Assembly (NCBI GenBank): GCA_964449075.1
Contig: CAYVBJ010000009.1
Location: forward strand, 1-64,000
Origin: CAYVBJ01 sp964449075
GTDB taxonomy: Bacteria > Bacteroidota > Rhodothermia > Balneolales > Balneolaceae
Length of the DNA: 64,000 nt
Reading direction: 5' to 3'
The notes beneath the pieces are model-generated. The model made no database searches. It saw only the letters and a program-made list of their open reading frames with translations, and was not told where the DNA came from. Below, piece by piece: positions 45,076 to 54,176 of this stretch (positions within the stretch are counted from its first letter, which is position 1; every line of letters begins with the position of its first letter). A program made the position numbers and the translations under genes.

Positions 45076-46587
45076 ATGACGGATAGTATTGAACGTTTTC
45101 CAATAGCGATTTACAACAGTCTTACCAGGAAGAAAGAACAATTTGAGCCGATAAATCCCCCAAATGTTGGACTGTACGTCTGTGGTCCTACGGTTTATGG
45201 GGATCCCCATATCGGACATGCACGTGCTGCGATTACTTTTGATGTTGTACTCAGGTATCTTCGAGCATCAGGTTACAAGGTCAGGTATGTGCGCAATATC
45301 ACCGACGTAGGCCATCTGGAAGATGAAGAGGCTGAGAGCGGTGAAGACAAAATTGCGAAAAAGGCACGTCTTGAAAAAGTTGAGCCGATGGAGATTGTTC
45401 AGCACTATACCAACAGTTATCATGATGGCATGGACGCCTTGAATTGCATCCGGCCGGATATTGAGCCCTCCGCAACCGGACATATCATTGAGCAGATTAA
45501 GCTTGTCGAAAAAATTCTTGAGAACGGCTGGGCTTATGAAGTAAACGGAAATGTCTATTTTGATCTTGGAAAATATGCAAAATCTGAAAATTACGGCGAA
45601 CTTTCGGGTAAAGTGCTGGATGAATTGAAATCCGGATCGAGAGACACAGAAGGGATAGAAGAGAAAAAGAGCCCTCATGATTTTGCTCTCTGGAAAAAAG
45701 CTACACCCGGACATATCATGCGATGGGATTCACCCTGGGGTGAAGGCTTTCCGGGCTGGCATCTGGAATGTACTACAATGAGTACCAAATACCTGGGAGA
45801 GCAGTTTGATATTCATGGGGGAGGACTTGATCTGCAGTTTCCACATCATGAAGCTGAAATTGCTCAAAGCAAGGGAGCTTTCGGTAAACAGCCCGCAAAA
45901 TACTGGATGCATAACAATATGATCACCATTGATGGTGCAAAAATGAGTAAATCAGCCGGTAATTTTATTACGCTCGAACAATTATTTACAGGAAATCATA
46001 AACTGCTCGAAAAAGCATATGATCCAATGGCAGCCCGCTTCCTTATACTGCAGTCTCACTATCGCAGCAAGATTGATTTTTCCAGTGAAGGACTGCAGGC
46101 CGCTGAAAAAGGGTTACTGCGATTAATGAATTCCGCTAAAAATCTGGACAATCTTCCTGCAGATAAGCTTGGCAAATCAGGTGAACTTGATGATGGATTA
46201 AATGAGCTTGCGGATCAGTGCTACCAGAGAATGAGTGATGATTTTAACACAGCTCAGGCACTTGCAACTCTGTTCGATATGTCGTCTGAGATCAATGCGT
46301 TTTATCATCAGCAAAAGGATTTAAGCAAAGTTTCTGAAAATGCATTTGAGAATTTCAAAAATGTTTTTAAAAGTTTTACGTTTGATATTTTGGGGCTTAA
46401 ACCCCTGAAGACGCAACAGGATGGCAAGACCGAAGACCTGGTTCAGCTGTTGATTGACATTCGTAATGAAGCAAGGCAGAAGAAAGATTTTGAAACATCT
46501 GACAAAATAAGGGATGAGCTTGCCGAAATTGGTATCGCTTTAAAAGATGAGAAGGGCGGTAAAACGACATTTCAGATAAATGATTAA
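45076..46587 (+). CDS. cysS: Cysteinyl-tRNA synthetase
   Basis: CysRS charges tRNA-Cys. The class I signatures are HIGHAR in YGDPHIGHARAAIT (about residue 37-42) and KMSKSAGNF (about residue 290). The zinc ligands are expected at Cys in YVCGPTVYG, in GWHLECTTMS and at HHEAEIAQS. The 503-residue length is normal. The stop overlaps the yidD start by 8 bases. Confidence 0.97.
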   Translation: MTDSIERFPIAIYNSLTRKKEQFEPINPPNVGLYVCGPTVYGDPHIGHARAAITFDVVLRYLRASGYKVRYVRNITDVGHLEDEEAESGEDKIAKKARLEKVEPMEIVQHYTNSYHDGMDALNCIRPDIEPSATGHIIEQIKLVEKILENGWAYEVNGNVYFDLGKYAKSENYGELSGKVLDELKSGSRDTEGIEEKKSPHDFALWKKATPGHIMRWDSPWGEGFPGWHLECTTMSTKYLGEQFDIHGGGLDLQFPHHEAEIAQSKGAFGKQPAKYWMHNNMITIDGAKMSKSAGNFITLEQLFTGNHKLLEKAYDPMAARFLILQSHYRSKIDFSSEGLQAAEKGLLRLMNSAKNLDNLPADKLGKSGELDDGLNELADQCYQRMSDDFNTAQALATLFDMSSEINAFYHQQKDLSKVSENAFENFKNVFKSFTFDILGLKPLKTQQDGKTEDLVQLLIDIRNEARQKKDFETSDKIRDELAEIGIALKDEKGGKTTFQIND

Positions 46588-46834
46588 AAAAGTGAATTTT
46601 ATCATTTCATGGCTTCTAATTAAGCTGGTGAGGTTCTACCAGCTTACAATCTCACCATGGCTTGGGCCAAGCTGTCGTCATTATCCAACTTGTTCCACCT
46701 ATATGATTGATTCAGTGAAAGAGTGGGGTGCAATCAAAGGTTTCTGGATGGGAATTAAACGGTTATCCGGCTGTCATCCGTGGGGAACAGACGGTTACGA
46801 CCCGGTTCCAAAAAAAGATCAGCAAAATGGGTAA
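46580..46834 (+). CDS. yidD: Membrane protein insertion efficiency factor YidD
   Basis: The 84-residue protein has the family pattern: an N-terminal amphipathic helix (LIKLVRFYQLTISPW), SCRHYPTCSTYM, GFWMGIKRLSGCHPWGTDGYDPVP. YidD helps membrane-protein insertion with YidC. It overlaps cysS by 8 bases and ends 8 bases before hisI. rnpA, rpmH and yidC are not nearby, although yidD is commonly found with them. Confidence 0.95.
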   Translation: MIKKVNFIISWLLIKLVRFYQLTISPWLGPSCRHYPTCSTYMIDSVKEWGAIKGFWMGIKRLSGCHPWGTDGYDPVPKKDQQNG

Positions 46835-46842
46835 GTAAGGCT

Positions 46843-47289
46843 ATGAGTGAAGATTTTTTTCAGAACAGAATAAACAGTAAGCAGGTGGAATTTGGTACCG
46901 ATTTCGCACCAAAATTCGATGAAGATGGCCGTATTCCCTGTATCACTGTTGATGCCTCAACCAGGGAGGTACTGATGTTTGCATGGATGAACAGAGAAGC
47001 ATTAAAACTTACCATTGAGACCGGCAAAGCTACATACTACAGCCGAAGCAGAGGCAAGATATGGGTGAAGGGTGAAAGCTCCGGAAGAACTCAGCATGTC
47101 AAAAAGATTTTGGTCGACTGTGACCAGGATGTGATTCAGCTCCGGGTTGAAATGGAGAAGCCCGGCAGTTGCCATAACGGCTTTAAATCCTGCTTTTACA
47201 GAGTTCTGGACCCTGAAAAGGGCAAGCTGCAATTTATCTCCGAACCGGTTTTTGACCCGGGTTCGGTATATCAGAAAAAAGATTCCTGA
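46843..47289 (+). CDS. hisI: Phosphoribosyl-AMP cyclohydrolase
   Basis: HisI opens the adenine ring in the third step of histidine synthesis. Starting at ATG 46843 gives 148 residues; a longer frame to 46780 would overlap yidD extensively and is unlikely. The motifs are VLMFAWMNREAL, YYSRSRGKIWVKGE, DCDQDVIQLRVE and SCHNGFKSCFYR with Zn-binding cysteines. The HisE (pyrophosphohydrolase) domain found in some fusions is absent. No other his gene is in the window. Confidence 0.95.
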   Translation: MSEDFFQNRINSKQVEFGTDFAPKFDEDGRIPCITVDASTREVLMFAWMNREALKLTIETGKATYYSRSRGKIWVKGESSGRTQHVKKILVDCDQDVIQLRVEMEKPGSCHNGFKSCFYRVLDPEKGKLQFISEPVFDPGSVYQKKDS

Positions 47290-47292
47290 AAT

Positions 47293-48195
47293 TTAAGGCA
47301 GGTATTTTTTGATACCGGGCTCTGACAAAAAACTTATAAAATTTTGTGTTACCGGCGAAAGCAGTTTCTCTTTCTTATACACAACATGCCAGTAGGTAGT
47401 GACAGGGTAATTACGGATTGTCAGCGAATCGATCTTATTCAGGGTCTTTTCAGTAACCAGGCTAAGCTCAGAGATCATTGAAATTCCGATTCCCGCCATT
47501 ATTGCCTGTTTAACAGCCTCATTCGTGCCCAGTTCCATTGTTATTTTCGGATCAATTCCCGCTTTCTGAAAAAGAGACTCCATAACCATTCTTGTTCCGG
47601 AACCCTTCTCACGAAATATAAATTGTTCATCTTCCAGCTTTTTTAATGAACTGATTTTTTTTCCTGCCAACGGATGAGTTGGATGAGCAGCCATGACCAG
47701 AGGATTTTCAAGAAAAGGAATTGACTCAATTGTATCGTCATCAGGTACCTGTGTTAGTATTGCAATGCTGTATTGATTCTCCTGAAGATGCGATAAAACC
47801 TCGTTTCGGTTGGTAACCTTTAGTGATATCTCAATTTCCGGAAAGCGCTTTTGAAATTCACCGAGAAGGTATGGTAAATAATATTTTGCTGTGGATGCTG
47901 CCGAAACTGTCAGTTTTCCCTTTAACCCGCCTTTTAACTGTGAAACGGTTGCCTCAAAATGTTCTTTCCCTTCTGAAAGCCTGAGGCAAAAACGATGAAA
48001 CTCTTCACCGGCTTCAGTCAGGTATAATTTTTTCCCTGCGATATTTACCAGGGGGATACCCACTGCCTCCTGTAATTGCCGCATTTGAATCGATACTGCC
48101 GGCTGTGTCATATGAAGTGCTTTGGCAGCACGGGTCATGCTGCGATGTTCGGAAACCGAGAGAAATATATTAAGCTGGTGAAGTGTAAAATTCAT
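47293..48195 (-). CDS. LysR-family transcriptional regulator (CbbR-like)
   Basis: Starting at ATG 48195 the 300-residue protein opens with the helix-turn-helix (FTLHQLNIFLSVSEHRSMTRAAKALHMTQ region, residues ~1-60), followed by a type 2 periplasmic-binding-like effector domain (about 90-295). The upstream part of the frame to 48237 is not needed. LysR regulators are activators or repressors responding to a small metabolite. The divergent gene is isocitrate dehydrogenase, so that gene or the DUF6671 gene is the likely target. It is convergent with hisI, with a 3-base spacer. Confidence 0.92.
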   Translation of the reverse strand: MNFTLHQLNIFLSVSEHRSMTRAAKALHMTQPAVSIQMRQLQEAVGIPLVNIAGKKLYLTEAGEEFHRFCLRLSEGKEHFEATVSQLKGGLKGKLTVSAASTAKYYLPYLLGEFQKRFPEIEISLKVTNRNEVLSHLQENQYSIAILTQVPDDDTIESIPFLENPLVMAAHPTHPLAGKKISSLKKLEDEQFIFREKGSGTRMVMESLFQKAGIDPKITMELGTNEAVKQAIMAGIGISMISELSLVTEKTLNKIDSLTIRNYPVTTYWHVVYKKEKLLSPVTQNFISFLSEPGIKKYLP

Positions 48196-48225
48196 AATAA
48201 TTTGTTTATAGATGACATTAAATGT

Positions 48226-48241
48226 ATTAATTATCATTAAT
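48226..48241. promoter_or_regulatory. Candidate LysR-type operator
   Basis: The palindrome ATTAAT-TATC-ATTAAT fits TNA-N7-TNA, a pattern known for CbbR-type LysR sites. It lies in the 98-base divergent spacer between the LysR gene and the isocitrate dehydrogenase gene. The region is AT-rich, so chance occurrence is possible. Confidence 0.35.
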
Positions 48242-48293
48242 TTTTAAAAGACCTTATCCTTTCTGCGAATCAATTCAAACAAAAACAGAAGGA

Positions 48294-49757
48294 ATGAGTC
48301 AACCAACAAAAATAACAATAGCCTGCGGTGATGGTATCGGTCCTGAAATTATGAAATCTACTCTTGCTATTCTGAAAGAGGCGGGTTCTGAATTAGACAC
48401 CGAGACTATTGAAATTGGAGAAAATCTATATAAAAAAGGTCTTAAAGCTGGTATTGAAGAGTCTTCATGGGAAATAATACGCAAGAACAAAATTTTCCTG
48501 AAAGCTCCGGTGACCACCCCACAGGGCGGAGGTGTAAAAAGCCTGAATGTAACACTTCGGAAAACACTGGGCCTGTATGCAAATGTCAGGCCTTGCCGTG
48601 CGTATTCTCCCTTTGTAAAAACCATGCATCCTGAGATGGATGTTGTGGTAGTACGGGAGAATGAAGAGGATACGTACGGGGGAATTGAACACAGACAAAC
48701 TTTTGAAGTCTACCAGTGTCTCAAACTGATTACATTACCCGGAACCGAACGGATAGTCAGGTTTGCATTTGAGTTTGCAAGATCCAATAACAGAAAGAAG
48801 GTGACCTGTTTCACAAAAGATAATATTATGAAACTCACCGATGGTTTATTTCACGATGTTTTTAAAGAGGTGGCCGTAGAGTATCCTGAGATTGAATCTG
48901 AAAATATGATAGTGGATATTGGAGCGGCAAGACTGGCAGATACGCCTGAAAAATTTGATGTGGTAGTAATGCCCAACCTCTATGGGGATATTGTTTCTGA
49001 TATTGCAGCTCAAATCGCAGGTTCAGTTGGCCTGGCAGGTTCTGCAAATATTGGAGATAAGTGCGCCATGTTTGAAGCTATTCACGGTTCTGCACCTGAT
49101 ATTGCAGGACAAAATTTGGCAAATCCTTCTGGTCTGTTGATGGCCTCGGTAATGATGCTTGTGCATATTGGTCAGTCTGAAGCAGCATCCAGGATACACA
49201 ATGCCTGGCTGAAAACCATTGAAGATGGAGTTCATACTGCCGATATCTATAATCCCGAACATTCCACTAAAAAAGCATCAACCGAGTTATTTACAGAAGC
49301 TGTGATCAGCAGGCTTGGTCGGTTTCCTGAGCATATACCTTCGGTGTCCTATCCCGAAAATGCACCAAAAATTCGTGTTGAGCTAAAATTGAGCCGAAGT
49401 GATCAAAAACCGGCACTCAGTGTAAAACGTGAATTGAAAGGAATTGACGTTTTTGTCTACTGGGAACCGGATAACCCGGAGAAACTGGCACAGTTACTTC
49501 AAAAAGGAGCTGGAAAAAGATTCAGGCTTACTATGTTTACAAATCGCGGTACCAAAGTCTGGCCTAATGGCCTTGATGAAACATTTTGCACGGATCACTG
49601 GAGGTGCAGATTCCAGTCTGTTAACGGAGTAGTTAATCAAAAAGATCTTATCAATCTTCTTTCTGAACTTGACAATCAAAATCTCGACATCATCAAAACC
49701 GAAAATCTCTATGAATTTGACGGTGAGAGAGCATACTCACTTGGACAGGGTGAATGA
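48294..49757 (+). CDS. icd: Isocitrate dehydrogenase (NADP+), Thermus-type
   Basis: The enzyme decarboxylates isocitrate to 2-oxoglutarate. The 487-residue protein has the substrate region APVTTPQGGGVKSLNVTLRK (with the Ser/Asn/Arg binding residues), VVVRENEEDTYGGIEH, the catalytic metal ligands in MPNLYGDIVSDIAAQ and HGSAPDIAGQNLANP. It has the long C-terminal extension (about residues 345-487) of the Thermus and Rickettsia type, which is missing in the E. coli enzyme. It overlaps the DUF6671 gene by 8 bases and is divergent from a LysR gene. Confidence 0.93.
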   Translation: MSQPTKITIACGDGIGPEIMKSTLAILKEAGSELDTETIEIGENLYKKGLKAGIEESSWEIIRKNKIFLKAPVTTPQGGGVKSLNVTLRKTLGLYANVRPCRAYSPFVKTMHPEMDVVVVRENEEDTYGGIEHRQTFEVYQCLKLITLPGTERIVRFAFEFARSNNRKKVTCFTKDNIMKLTDGLFHDVFKEVAVEYPEIESENMIVDIGAARLADTPEKFDVVVMPNLYGDIVSDIAAQIAGSVGLAGSANIGDKCAMFEAIHGSAPDIAGQNLANPSGLLMASVMMLVHIGQSEAASRIHNAWLKTIEDGVHTADIYNPEHSTKKASTELFTEAVISRLGRFPEHIPSVSYPENAPKIRVELKLSRSDQKPALSVKRELKGIDVFVYWEPDNPEKLAQLLQKGAGKRFRLTMFTNRGTKVWPNGLDETFCTDHWRCRFQSVNGVVNQKDLINLLSELDNQNLDIIKTENLYEFDGERAYSLGQGE

Positions 49758-50631
49758 GTCAACATCCCCATTCAGTGGCAAGAAATGTGTAATTGCAACT
49801 ATGCATGGCAAAGAAAATGCATTGCAAGCCCGGTTTAAGAGCGAATTAGGACTGCAGCTTATTTTGCCTGATTCTATAGACACGGATTTACTTGGTACAT
49901 TCACAGGTGAAGTTCCCAGAAGACAGAGAAGTATCGACACGGCGATACGCAAAACAGAACTGGGTATGAAACTGACAGGAATCAAAAGAGGAGTCGCAAC
50001 CGAAGGTACATTCGGCCCTGACCCGGCACTGCCTTTCATGAAACTGCATTCGGAAACTATTGTATTTGTCGATGACTCTCTTGGAATCAGTGTTTACGAG
50101 ACAGCACATTCGTACAATACTCCTTTTGATTCCTTTACTTGTACCGGGTTTGAACAGATACGTGAAGAAATAGATAGTACTGGTTTTCCGGGCCAAGCAA
50201 TGACTGTTAGGCCAGAGAAAACCGGCTGGATCTCAAAAGTGTGCAAAAGATTTCAGGTATATAAGGGTATAACAGATTATGATCATCTTGAAATTGCCAT
50301 AGATCGATGCTGTAAAGTTTCAAGAACAGGAAAAGCGGTAGTCGAAACAGATATGCGGGCTCACATGAATCCAACCCGTATGGATTTTATTAAAGAGCTT
50401 GGCGGCAGGTTAGCAGAACGCCTTAAAAATAGGTGCCCGAACTGCAAAACGCCCGGCTGGGGTGTGATGTATAAAAAATCGGGTCTTCCCTGTGAATTTT
50501 GCCATCTTCCGACGGATATGATTTTATATGAAGTCTGGGTCTGTTTAGCATGCAAGCATACAGTGGAGCGCGAAAGAGATGACAATCTGAAATATGCGGA
50601 TGCAACCTTCTGTGCGAACTGTAACCCCTGA
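49750..50631 (+). CDS. DUF6671 family protein with C-terminal zinc ribbons
   Basis: A GTG at 49750 gives a 294-codon frame overlapping icd by 8 bases; the longer ATG frame from 49669 would overlap by 89 bases. The product opens with KKCVIATMHGKENAL and has conserved TEGTFGPDPALPF, TGFPGQAMTVRPE and VETDMRAHMNPTRM segments, which fit the DUF6671 family. The C-terminus has CPNC, CEFC, CLAC and CANC pairs, enough for two zinc ribbons. The function of the family is unknown. Coupling with icd points to a link with central metabolism. Confidence 0.8.
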   Translation: MNESTSPFSGKKCVIATMHGKENALQARFKSELGLQLILPDSIDTDLLGTFTGEVPRRQRSIDTAIRKTELGMKLTGIKRGVATEGTFGPDPALPFMKLHSETIVFVDDSLGISVYETAHSYNTPFDSFTCTGFEQIREEIDSTGFPGQAMTVRPEKTGWISKVCKRFQVYKGITDYDHLEIAIDRCCKVSRTGKAVVETDMRAHMNPTRMDFIKELGGRLAERLKNRCPNCKTPGWGVMYKKSGLPCEFCHLPTDMILYEVWVCLACKHTVERERDDNLKYADATFCANCNP

Positions 50632-50638
50632 ATCGCGG

Positions 50639-51265
50639 TCAGACAGTGGCTTTTGCTTCGTCTAATCCCATTGAAATTTCCAGGTCTTTTAACAACCCGG
50701 ATTCCAGGTCATAAATCCAACCATGCACCCACAATTCGCGTCCATCAGCCCACTCTTGTTGAACAAATGGGTTTTGACAAACATTTTGTACCTGTTTTTG
50801 AACATTTAATTCAGCAAGAAGATTGATTTTATCATGCTCCGATTTCAAATTATCAATCTGTTTGATGTTTTGGCTGTAGATATCTTTTATATTTCTAAGC
50901 CAGTTATCGATAAGTCCCAATTTTTCTTTTCCAAGTGCGGCTTTTATACCCCCGCATCCATAATGTCCGCAAATAATGACATGCTCGACCTTTAAGACTT
51001 CTACGGCATATTGCAAAACAGACTGACAATTAATGTCGGAATGCAGAACAAGATTGGCAATATTTCGATGCACAAAGAGATCTCCCGGTTCCGATTGTGT
51101 TATTTGACTGGCCGGAACCCTGCTGTCTGAGCATCCGATCCAGAGAATCTGGGGGTGTTGGTTTTTTGATAAATCGGAAAAGAATTTAGAATTAGTTTTT
51201 TTGAGAGATTTCGACCATTCCCTGTTTCTGTTCAGAATTTCTTCAAGCCGGTTTGATTTTTCCAT
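50639..51265 (-). CDS. can: Beta-class carbonic anhydrase
   Basis: The enzyme interconverts CO2 and bicarbonate. The zinc ligands are Cys in WIGCSDSRVPAS, and His and Cys in ICGHYGCGGIKAAL; the Asp-Arg dyad is in SDSRVP. The 208-residue protein has the expected length and no signal peptide, so it is cytoplasmic. It is monocistronic and divergent from the zinc operon across 176 bases. Confidence 0.95.
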   Translation of the reverse strand: MEKSNRLEEILNRNREWSKSLKKTNSKFFSDLSKNQHPQILWIGCSDSRVPASQITQSEPGDLFVHRNIANLVLHSDINCQSVLQYAVEVLKVEHVIICGHYGCGGIKAALGKEKLGLIDNWLRNIKDIYSQNIKQIDNLKSEHDKINLLAELNVQKQVQNVCQNPFVQQEWADGRELWVHGWIYDLESGLLKDLEISMGLDEAKATV

Positions 51266-51397
51266 GCAAAAATAAAAATTTGGTACCAGGTAAATTTAAT
51301 AAGCGTAATTAAATAAATATACAGAAAAATATAAGACCTGGTTGAAGTACACTTTTCAGAAAGATAACTGCGAACCCTGCTTGATACTAAAATGAAT

Positions 51398-51419
51398 AGT
51401 GTGTATTTTTATACACACT
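51398..51419. promoter_or_regulatory. Palindromic operator upstream of the zinc operon
   Basis: Two 9-base arms, AGTGTGTAT and ATACACACT, are separated by TTTT and end 22 bases before the MerC ATG. Such a perfect inverted repeat in this position is a good candidate for the site of the operon's own ribbon-helix-helix regulator or of another metal regulator. It would overlap or follow the promoter, consistent with repression. Confidence 0.6.
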
Positions 51420-51441
51420 TTAGTCATATCAAGTAAAACAA

Positions 51442-51873
51442 ATGAGTAAAAATATTACAATTACCGGTTTATGGGATAGAATCGGTTTAAGTGTATCTGG
51501 AATCTGTGCCGTTCACTGTCTTTTATTTCCGGTATTGATCACCACGTTGCCCCTGTGGCCGATTGCATTTACAATACATGAATGGGCTCATCCCGTTTTT
51601 ATCGGCCTTCTGCTTCCTGTTGTTTATTTTGCCGCCAGGCGCAGCCATTTCAATAAAAAAATTATATTATTTTTGGTATCCGGTTTTCTCCTGATAGTAA
51701 GTGGTTGGTTAATAGGTCATTTTTGGATAGGAGCCTGGTTTGAAACAACAGCTACACTGATTGGCAGCGTTATGCTGATTGCAGGGCACTGGATGAATTA
51801 TCGCCACCACAGAACCTGTCAAAATAAAAATCATGAACATCACCCTGAAGTAAATAACCTGGAAGCACATTGA
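51442..51873 (+). CDS. MerC-family membrane protein
   Basis: The 143-residue protein has about four membrane helices (residues ~15-37, 45-63, 70-88, 95-117) and the MerC feature SGICAVHCLLFPV (CxxxC near residues 22-26). The C-terminal tail is His- and Cys-rich (YRHHRTCQNKNHEHHPE), fitting metal binding. MerC was first seen in mercury resistance, but Bacteroidota members often lie near zinc uptake genes. It is the first gene of the operon and its stop overlaps the TTG start of the next gene. Confidence 0.85.
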   Translation: MSKNITITGLWDRIGLSVSGICAVHCLLFPVLITTLPLWPIAFTIHEWAHPVFIGLLLPVVYFAARRSHFNKKIILFLVSGFLLIVSGWLIGHFWIGAWFETTATLIGSVMLIAGHWMNYRHHRTCQNKNHEHHPEVNNLEAH

Positions 51874-52202
51874 AAAGATTGAATTTTACACTTGATTATG
51901 AAACGGTTCAGTTACTCTCAAAACTTTCTCAAAAGTACTATGAAGGAAATAAGTCGCAAACGGTGAGAGCAGCACTTGAAAGCCTTGCTACTCATGCAGG
52001 CCACGATGGCTGGGTAATTACTGGTTATACAACTCTAAAGATTGATGGCAATACACCCTGCCACTCCTGCGGAAAGGAGTACAACAGCGGAGATATGCTC
52101 TATAAACCGGTATTTGAGAGAGGCGTGAGCAGTTCTGCAATGAAAAAAATACCTGATGAAGATTGGGTTGAGTGCCATCATTGTGTTGAAGAAAAATTTT
52201 AA
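51870..52202 (+). CDS. Ribbon-helix-helix protein with C-terminal zinc ribbon
   Basis: Residues ~1-45 look like a ribbon-helix-helix DNA-binding domain (KRLNFTLDYETVQLLSKLSQ and NKSQTVRAALESL). The C-terminal part has CHSC (C64, C67) and CHHC (C102, C105), a likely zinc ribbon. The start is a TTG overlapping the MerC stop by 3 bases; no ATG is available without losing the DNA-binding strand. NikR is a known metal sensor with a ribbon-helix-helix domain, but it has an ACT domain instead. This protein could sense zinc and control the operon, as an inference. Confidence 0.72.
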   Translation: MKRLNFTLDYETVQLLSKLSQKYYEGNKSQTVRAALESLATHAGHDGWVITGYTTLKIDGNTPCHSCGKEYNSGDMLYKPVFERGVSSSAMKKIPDEDWVECHHCVEEKF

Positions 52203-52217
52203 AAGAAACTGATTACA

Positions 52218-52868
52218 ATGGTTAATCTTCAACATGCAGCCCATCATTACGATAGTGAGAATATAGTCAGTTTACCTGATATCATATTGAATCAGGGTGA
52301 GCAACTATTGATACATGGACTTTCCGGAAGCGGAAAAACCACCCTGCTTCATGTATTAGCCGGCCTGCTCAGCCCAACGACCGGGAAAGTACTTATCAAT
52401 GATACTGAATTATATTTCCTGTCGGAAAGCAATCTTGATAAGTTCAGGGGTCAAACAATCGGTATCATATTTCAACAAATGCATCTTGTGAACACCTTAA
52501 CTGTTTTTGAAAACATCCGCCTTGCCCAATACATGGCCGGAGTAGAACAAAATGAAAAAAGAATACGAGAAGTTTTGAAGCAGCTGGATATTCCGGAAAA
52601 GGAAAGCTCGTTTTCTGATGAACTGAGTCAGGGTGAAAAGCAGCGCGTATCGATTGCCAGAGCTGTGGTAAATCATCCCAAACTGATTTTAGCTGATGAA
52701 CCTACCTCCAGCCTGGATGATAAACGCAGCGAGCAGGTAATTGCATTGTTAAAAGGGCAGGCACAACTATATGATGCATCACTGATTATATCTACTCACG
52801 ACAGCCGGGTGAAATCTCATTTCAGTAAAAGTATTGGGATTGCGCAGCCAACCAAGATGAGCGTTTGA
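52218..52868 (+). CDS. ABC transporter ATP-binding protein (LolD/MacB-type)
   Basis: The 216-residue ATPase has Walker A HGLSGSGKTTLLH, the Q-loop FQQMHLVN, the signature LSQGEKQRVSIARA, Walker B LILADEPTSSLD and the H-loop STHD. It pairs with the FtsX-type permease that starts one base after it. The surrounding MerC, DUF3299 and ZnuD-like genes indicate a role in zinc acquisition, comparable to the Zrg-type ABC pair known in Vibrio; the comparison rests on gene order. Confidence 0.9.
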   Translation: MVNLQHAAHHYDSENIVSLPDIILNQGEQLLIHGLSGSGKTTLLHVLAGLLSPTTGKVLINDTELYFLSESNLDKFRGQTIGIIFQQMHLVNTLTVFENIRLAQYMAGVEQNEKRIREVLKQLDIPEKESSFSDELSQGEKQRVSIARAVVNHPKLILADEPTSSLDDKRSEQVIALLKGQAQLYDASLIISTHDSRVKSHFSKSIGIAQPTKMSV

Positions 52869-52869
52869 A

Positions 52870-54171
52870 ATGAACCTCCTTAAACTCAGTTTTTCTTACC
52901 TGAAGCGGAGACCACTAAATACGCTGCTAAATGTGTTGCTTCTATCTTTTGGAATCGCAACAATTACAGTGTTGCTACTTTTTTCAAACCAGGTTGAGGA
53001 AAATCTGCAGAGAAATGCCAGGGGGCTTGACGTTGTAGTCGGGGCCAAAGGAAGCCCGATTCAGCTGATTCTATCCAGTATTTTTCACATTGACTCTCCG
53101 ACCGGTAATATTAAGCTGAAAGAGGCAAAAGAGTTGATTGACCATCGTATGGTTGAATCTGTAATACCACTGGCACTGGGTGATAATTATAAAGGCTTCA
53201 GAATTGTCGGAACAACTGCCCGGTATCTTGATCACTACAATGCTTCGATAAAGGAAGGTTCATTATGGAACCGGGAGTTTGAGGTTGTCATAGGTTCGGA
53301 TGTTGCTTCCGGAGAGAACTTATCTGTTGGTGATGAAATTATCAGCAGCCATGGCCTCAGTGAAGGAGGGACGGGCCATCAGGATCACGGCTTAGAGGTG
53401 GTTGGGATACTCTCGGAAACCGGAACAGTGATCGACCGGCTGATACTTTCCGCTGTTGAAACAATGTGGGGAATTCATGACTATGGCGAAGCGTCCGCCT
53501 CCGGTCCAGAATCCGGCAGCGATTTGGATGAATCCGATCATCATCTGCATGAAGATGATGATTCTGAGAATCCCCCGGATGAAAAAGCAGTTACAGATGT
53601 AAGTTATCTGCAGGATAAGTACCTGGAAAAAGATCTTACCTCAATGCTGATTCAGTACACCTCACCGCTTGGTGCTGCCCAGTTTCCCCGCTTTGTAAAT
53701 GTAGAAACATCCATGCAGGCCGCATCACCTGCATTTGAAATCACAAGACTTCTCAATTTACTTGGCATTGGCCTGGATGCAATTGAAATTTTTGGCTATA
53801 TACTGATACTGGCTGCTATCCTGGGAATTTTTATTGCACTGATGAATTCAATGCGTGAAAGAAAATATGATCTTGCGATTATGAGAACACTCGGTGGTTC
53901 CCGTTTTAAACTATTTTCCCATGTTTTAATTGAAGGTGTGATCATCTCTTTTACAGGCGGACTGCTGGGTCTCCTTTTAGGTCACCTGGCTGTTGAAGGT
54001 ATCGGCTACTGGATGTCTGAAGCTCAACAATTTGCCATCCGGGGCTTCGTTATTTTACCGGGTGAAGTAAAAATTATTATTTTAGCTGTTGGTATTGGTG
54101 TCATTTCATCCATTGTCCCGGCTATACAGGCATACAGAACCGAAATTGCAAAAACACTCTCAAAATCCTGA
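52870..54171 (+). CDS. ABC transporter permease (MacB/FtsX-type) with His/Asp-rich loop
   Basis: The 433-residue protein has an N-terminal helix (residues ~15-37), a periplasmic domain and a three-helix FtsX module (about 305-430; LILAAILGIFIALMNSMRERK), the four-helix layout of MacB/LolC permeases. Residues ~208-241 form a loop rich in Asp, Glu, Ser and His (DLDESDHHLHEDDDSE), which may bind zinc in the periplasm. It follows the ATPase gene by one base. It probably moves or mobilises a metal-loaded or lipid-anchored component rather than free ions, since MacB-type proteins lack a channel. Confidence 0.88.
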   Translation: MNLLKLSFSYLKRRPLNTLLNVLLLSFGIATITVLLLFSNQVEENLQRNARGLDVVVGAKGSPIQLILSSIFHIDSPTGNIKLKEAKELIDHRMVESVIPLALGDNYKGFRIVGTTARYLDHYNASIKEGSLWNREFEVVIGSDVASGENLSVGDEIISSHGLSEGGTGHQDHGLEVVGILSETGTVIDRLILSAVETMWGIHDYGEASASGPESGSDLDESDHHLHEDDDSENPPDEKAVTDVSYLQDKYLEKDLTSMLIQYTSPLGAAQFPRFVNVETSMQAASPAFEITRLLNLLGIGLDAIEIFGYILILAAILGIFIALMNSMRERKYDLAIMRTLGGSRFKLFSHVLIEGVIISFTGGLLGLLLGHLAVEGIGYWMSEAQQFAIRGFVILPGEVKIIILAVGIGVISSIVPAIQAYRTEIAKTLSKS

Positions 54172-54176
54172 ATATT

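Noticed and set aside
49669..49749. Longer start for the DUF6671 protein from ATG 49669
   Set aside because: It would overlap icd by 89 bases, and the added N-terminus has no resemblance to the rest of the family; the GTG at 49750 gives a compact overlap.
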